From: Candidatus Galacturonatibacter soehngenii
Lineage (GTDB): Bacteria > Bacillota > Clostridia > Lachnospirales > Lachnospiraceae
Direction of reading: 5' to 3'
Assembly (NCBI RefSeq): GCF_008830185.1
Contig: NZ_WAGX01000002.1
Coordinates: 1-64,000, forward strand
DNA: 64,000 nt
Shown here: piece after piece, positions 63,281 to 64,000 of the stretch
How positions within the stretch are numbered: position 1 is the stretch's first letter
How the letters are laid out: each line of letters begins with the position of its first letter
Notes under the pieces: model-generated
What the model saw: only the letters and a program-made list of their open reading frames with translations
Databases searched by the model: none
Told to the model about the DNA's origin: nothing
Program-made: the position numbers and the translations under genes

Positions 63281-64000
63281 ATGATAAAAATTATAATGCA
63301 CGGTTGTAACGGACATATGGGTCAGGTTATTTCAGAAATTGTAAAAAATGATGAATCAAGTACAATAGTTGCAGGAATTGATTTAAATACAGAGAGAAAG
63401 AATGATTATCCAGTATTTCAATCATTTTCAGAGTGTGATATAGATGCAGATGTAATCATTGATTTTGCATCGGCAAAAGCGACGGATTCCCTTCTTGACT
63501 TTTGCTTGCAAAAGAGTATTCCTGTAGTGCTTTGTACAACTGGTTTATCTAATCAGCAAATAGAAAGAATTGAAAAAGAAAGCAAAAAAGTAGCCATTCT
63601 TAAATCCGCAAATATGTCACTTGGTATTAATACGTTGTTAAAACTTTTACAGGATGCGGCAAAAGTATTTGTGCCTGCTGGATACGATGTTGAAATTATA
63701 GAAAAACATCATAATCAAAAAATTGATGCACCAAGTGGAACCGCACTTGCATTAGCAGATTCTATTAACGAGGTATTTGACAATGAATACGTTTACAAAT
63801 ACGATAGAACACTTGAACGAGAAAAACGTGACAAAAAAGAGATTGGAATGAGTGTTGTAAGAGGCGGAACCATTGTTGGAGAACATGAAGTGATTTTTGC
63901 TGGAACGGATGAAGTAATCGAAATAAAGCACACGGCGTATTCCAAAGCTGTCTTTGGAAAAGGAGCTGTTGAAGCCGCTAAATTTTTAGCAGGGAAAGCT
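63281..64000 (+). CDS. dapB: 4-hydroxy-tetrahydrodipicolinate reductase, 3' end outside window
   Basis: This frame is open from the ATG at 63281 to the window edge (240 codons, no stop), so the last few residues are missing. It has the nucleotide motif MHGCNGHMGQ, DFASAKAT, and the substrate/catalytic motif EKHHNQKIDAPSGTA. It reduces the DapA product with NAD(P)H in the same pathway. GAGGTAAAG precedes the start. It is the second gene of the lysine-riboswitch operon. Confidence 0.96.
   Translation, partial: MIKIIMHGCNGHMGQVISEIVKNDESSTIVAGIDLNTERKNDYPVFQSFSECDIDADVIIDFASAKATDSLLDFCLQKSIPVVLCTTGLSNQQIERIEKESKKVAILKSANMSLGINTLLKLLQDAAKVFVPAGYDVEIIEKHHNQKIDAPSGTALALADSINEVFDNEYVYKYDRTLEREKRDKKEIGMSVVRGGTIVGEHEVIFAGTDEVIEIKHTAYSKAVFGKGAVEAAKFLAGKA

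Overview
The window looks like a chromosomal segment of a low-GC, endospore-forming-type clostridium of the Lachnospiraceae (Clostridium/Lachnoclostridium phytofermentans-like). The grounds are strong A+T bias, purine-rich Shine-Dalgarno sites, frequent TTG starts, the tig-clpP-clpX-lon-ysxC gene order, and Lachnospiraceae-type families (DUF4250, DUF4364, DUF6320-like, DUF975, group II ECF S components). No prophage, IS element or CRISPR array was seen. The species call is inference.

Layout. 1-2300: 3' part of a 23S rRNA gene followed directly by eight tRNA genes, with no 5S gene in between. 2400-5640: two ECF-transporter S components, one translationally coupled to a class V aminotransferase. 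Both S-component promoters carry the same tandem CTGG operator. Next to them is a candidate C-rich small RNA. 5950-13515: a small Ser/Asn/Lys-rich protein, a rhodanese, then a collinear run with two YfcE-type phosphoesterases, an RNA methyltransferase, a secreted papain-like protease, a cell-wall amidase, RdgB and a serine acetyltransferase. 13750-14560: a seven-tRNA cluster behind a consensus promoter. 14700-21840: a secreted GDPD, a discoidin-like protein, lacZ divergent from an AraC regulator, and a divergent pair of paralogous XRE regulators. 22030-25816: a cassette of condensation-fold acyltransferase, zinc-ribbon membrane protein and HSL-type hydrolase, then a ComEC-like MBL hydrolase. 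25890-37442: bioY with a BirA operator, an AspT-type aminotransferase, a CYTH protein, a lipase, AraC, MATE, cysteine desulfidase, a glutamine-amidotransferase-like hydrolase, and oleate hydratase with a TetR regulator.

37685-48259: a DJ-1 protein, a frameshifted DUF975 gene, a lipoprotein, and the protein-quality-control block trigger factor-ClpP-ClpX-Lon-YsxC, then a permease and a D-lactate-type dehydrogenase. 48256-49495: an iron alcohol dehydrogenase behind a MerR-type promoter (19-bp spacer with palindrome). 49739-53907: a duplicated Ig-like secreted protein and a cadmium/zinc resistance locus (ArsR/CadC, separate HMA protein, P1B ATPase) with two matching operators. 54179-59630: ClpB, DUF4250, polysaccharide deacetylase, RarA, DUF4364. 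59658-61741: YhcC-type radical SAM protein and malic enzyme. 61932-64000: a lysine riboswitch controlling dapA and dapB, the latter cut by the window end.

Most of the window is housekeeping. The least explained items are the CTGG-operator ECF/aminotransferase unit, the putative anti-Shine-Dalgarno small RNA, the acyltransferase/zinc-ribbon/hydrolase cassette, and the paired XRE regulators with four symmetrically placed operator half-sites.
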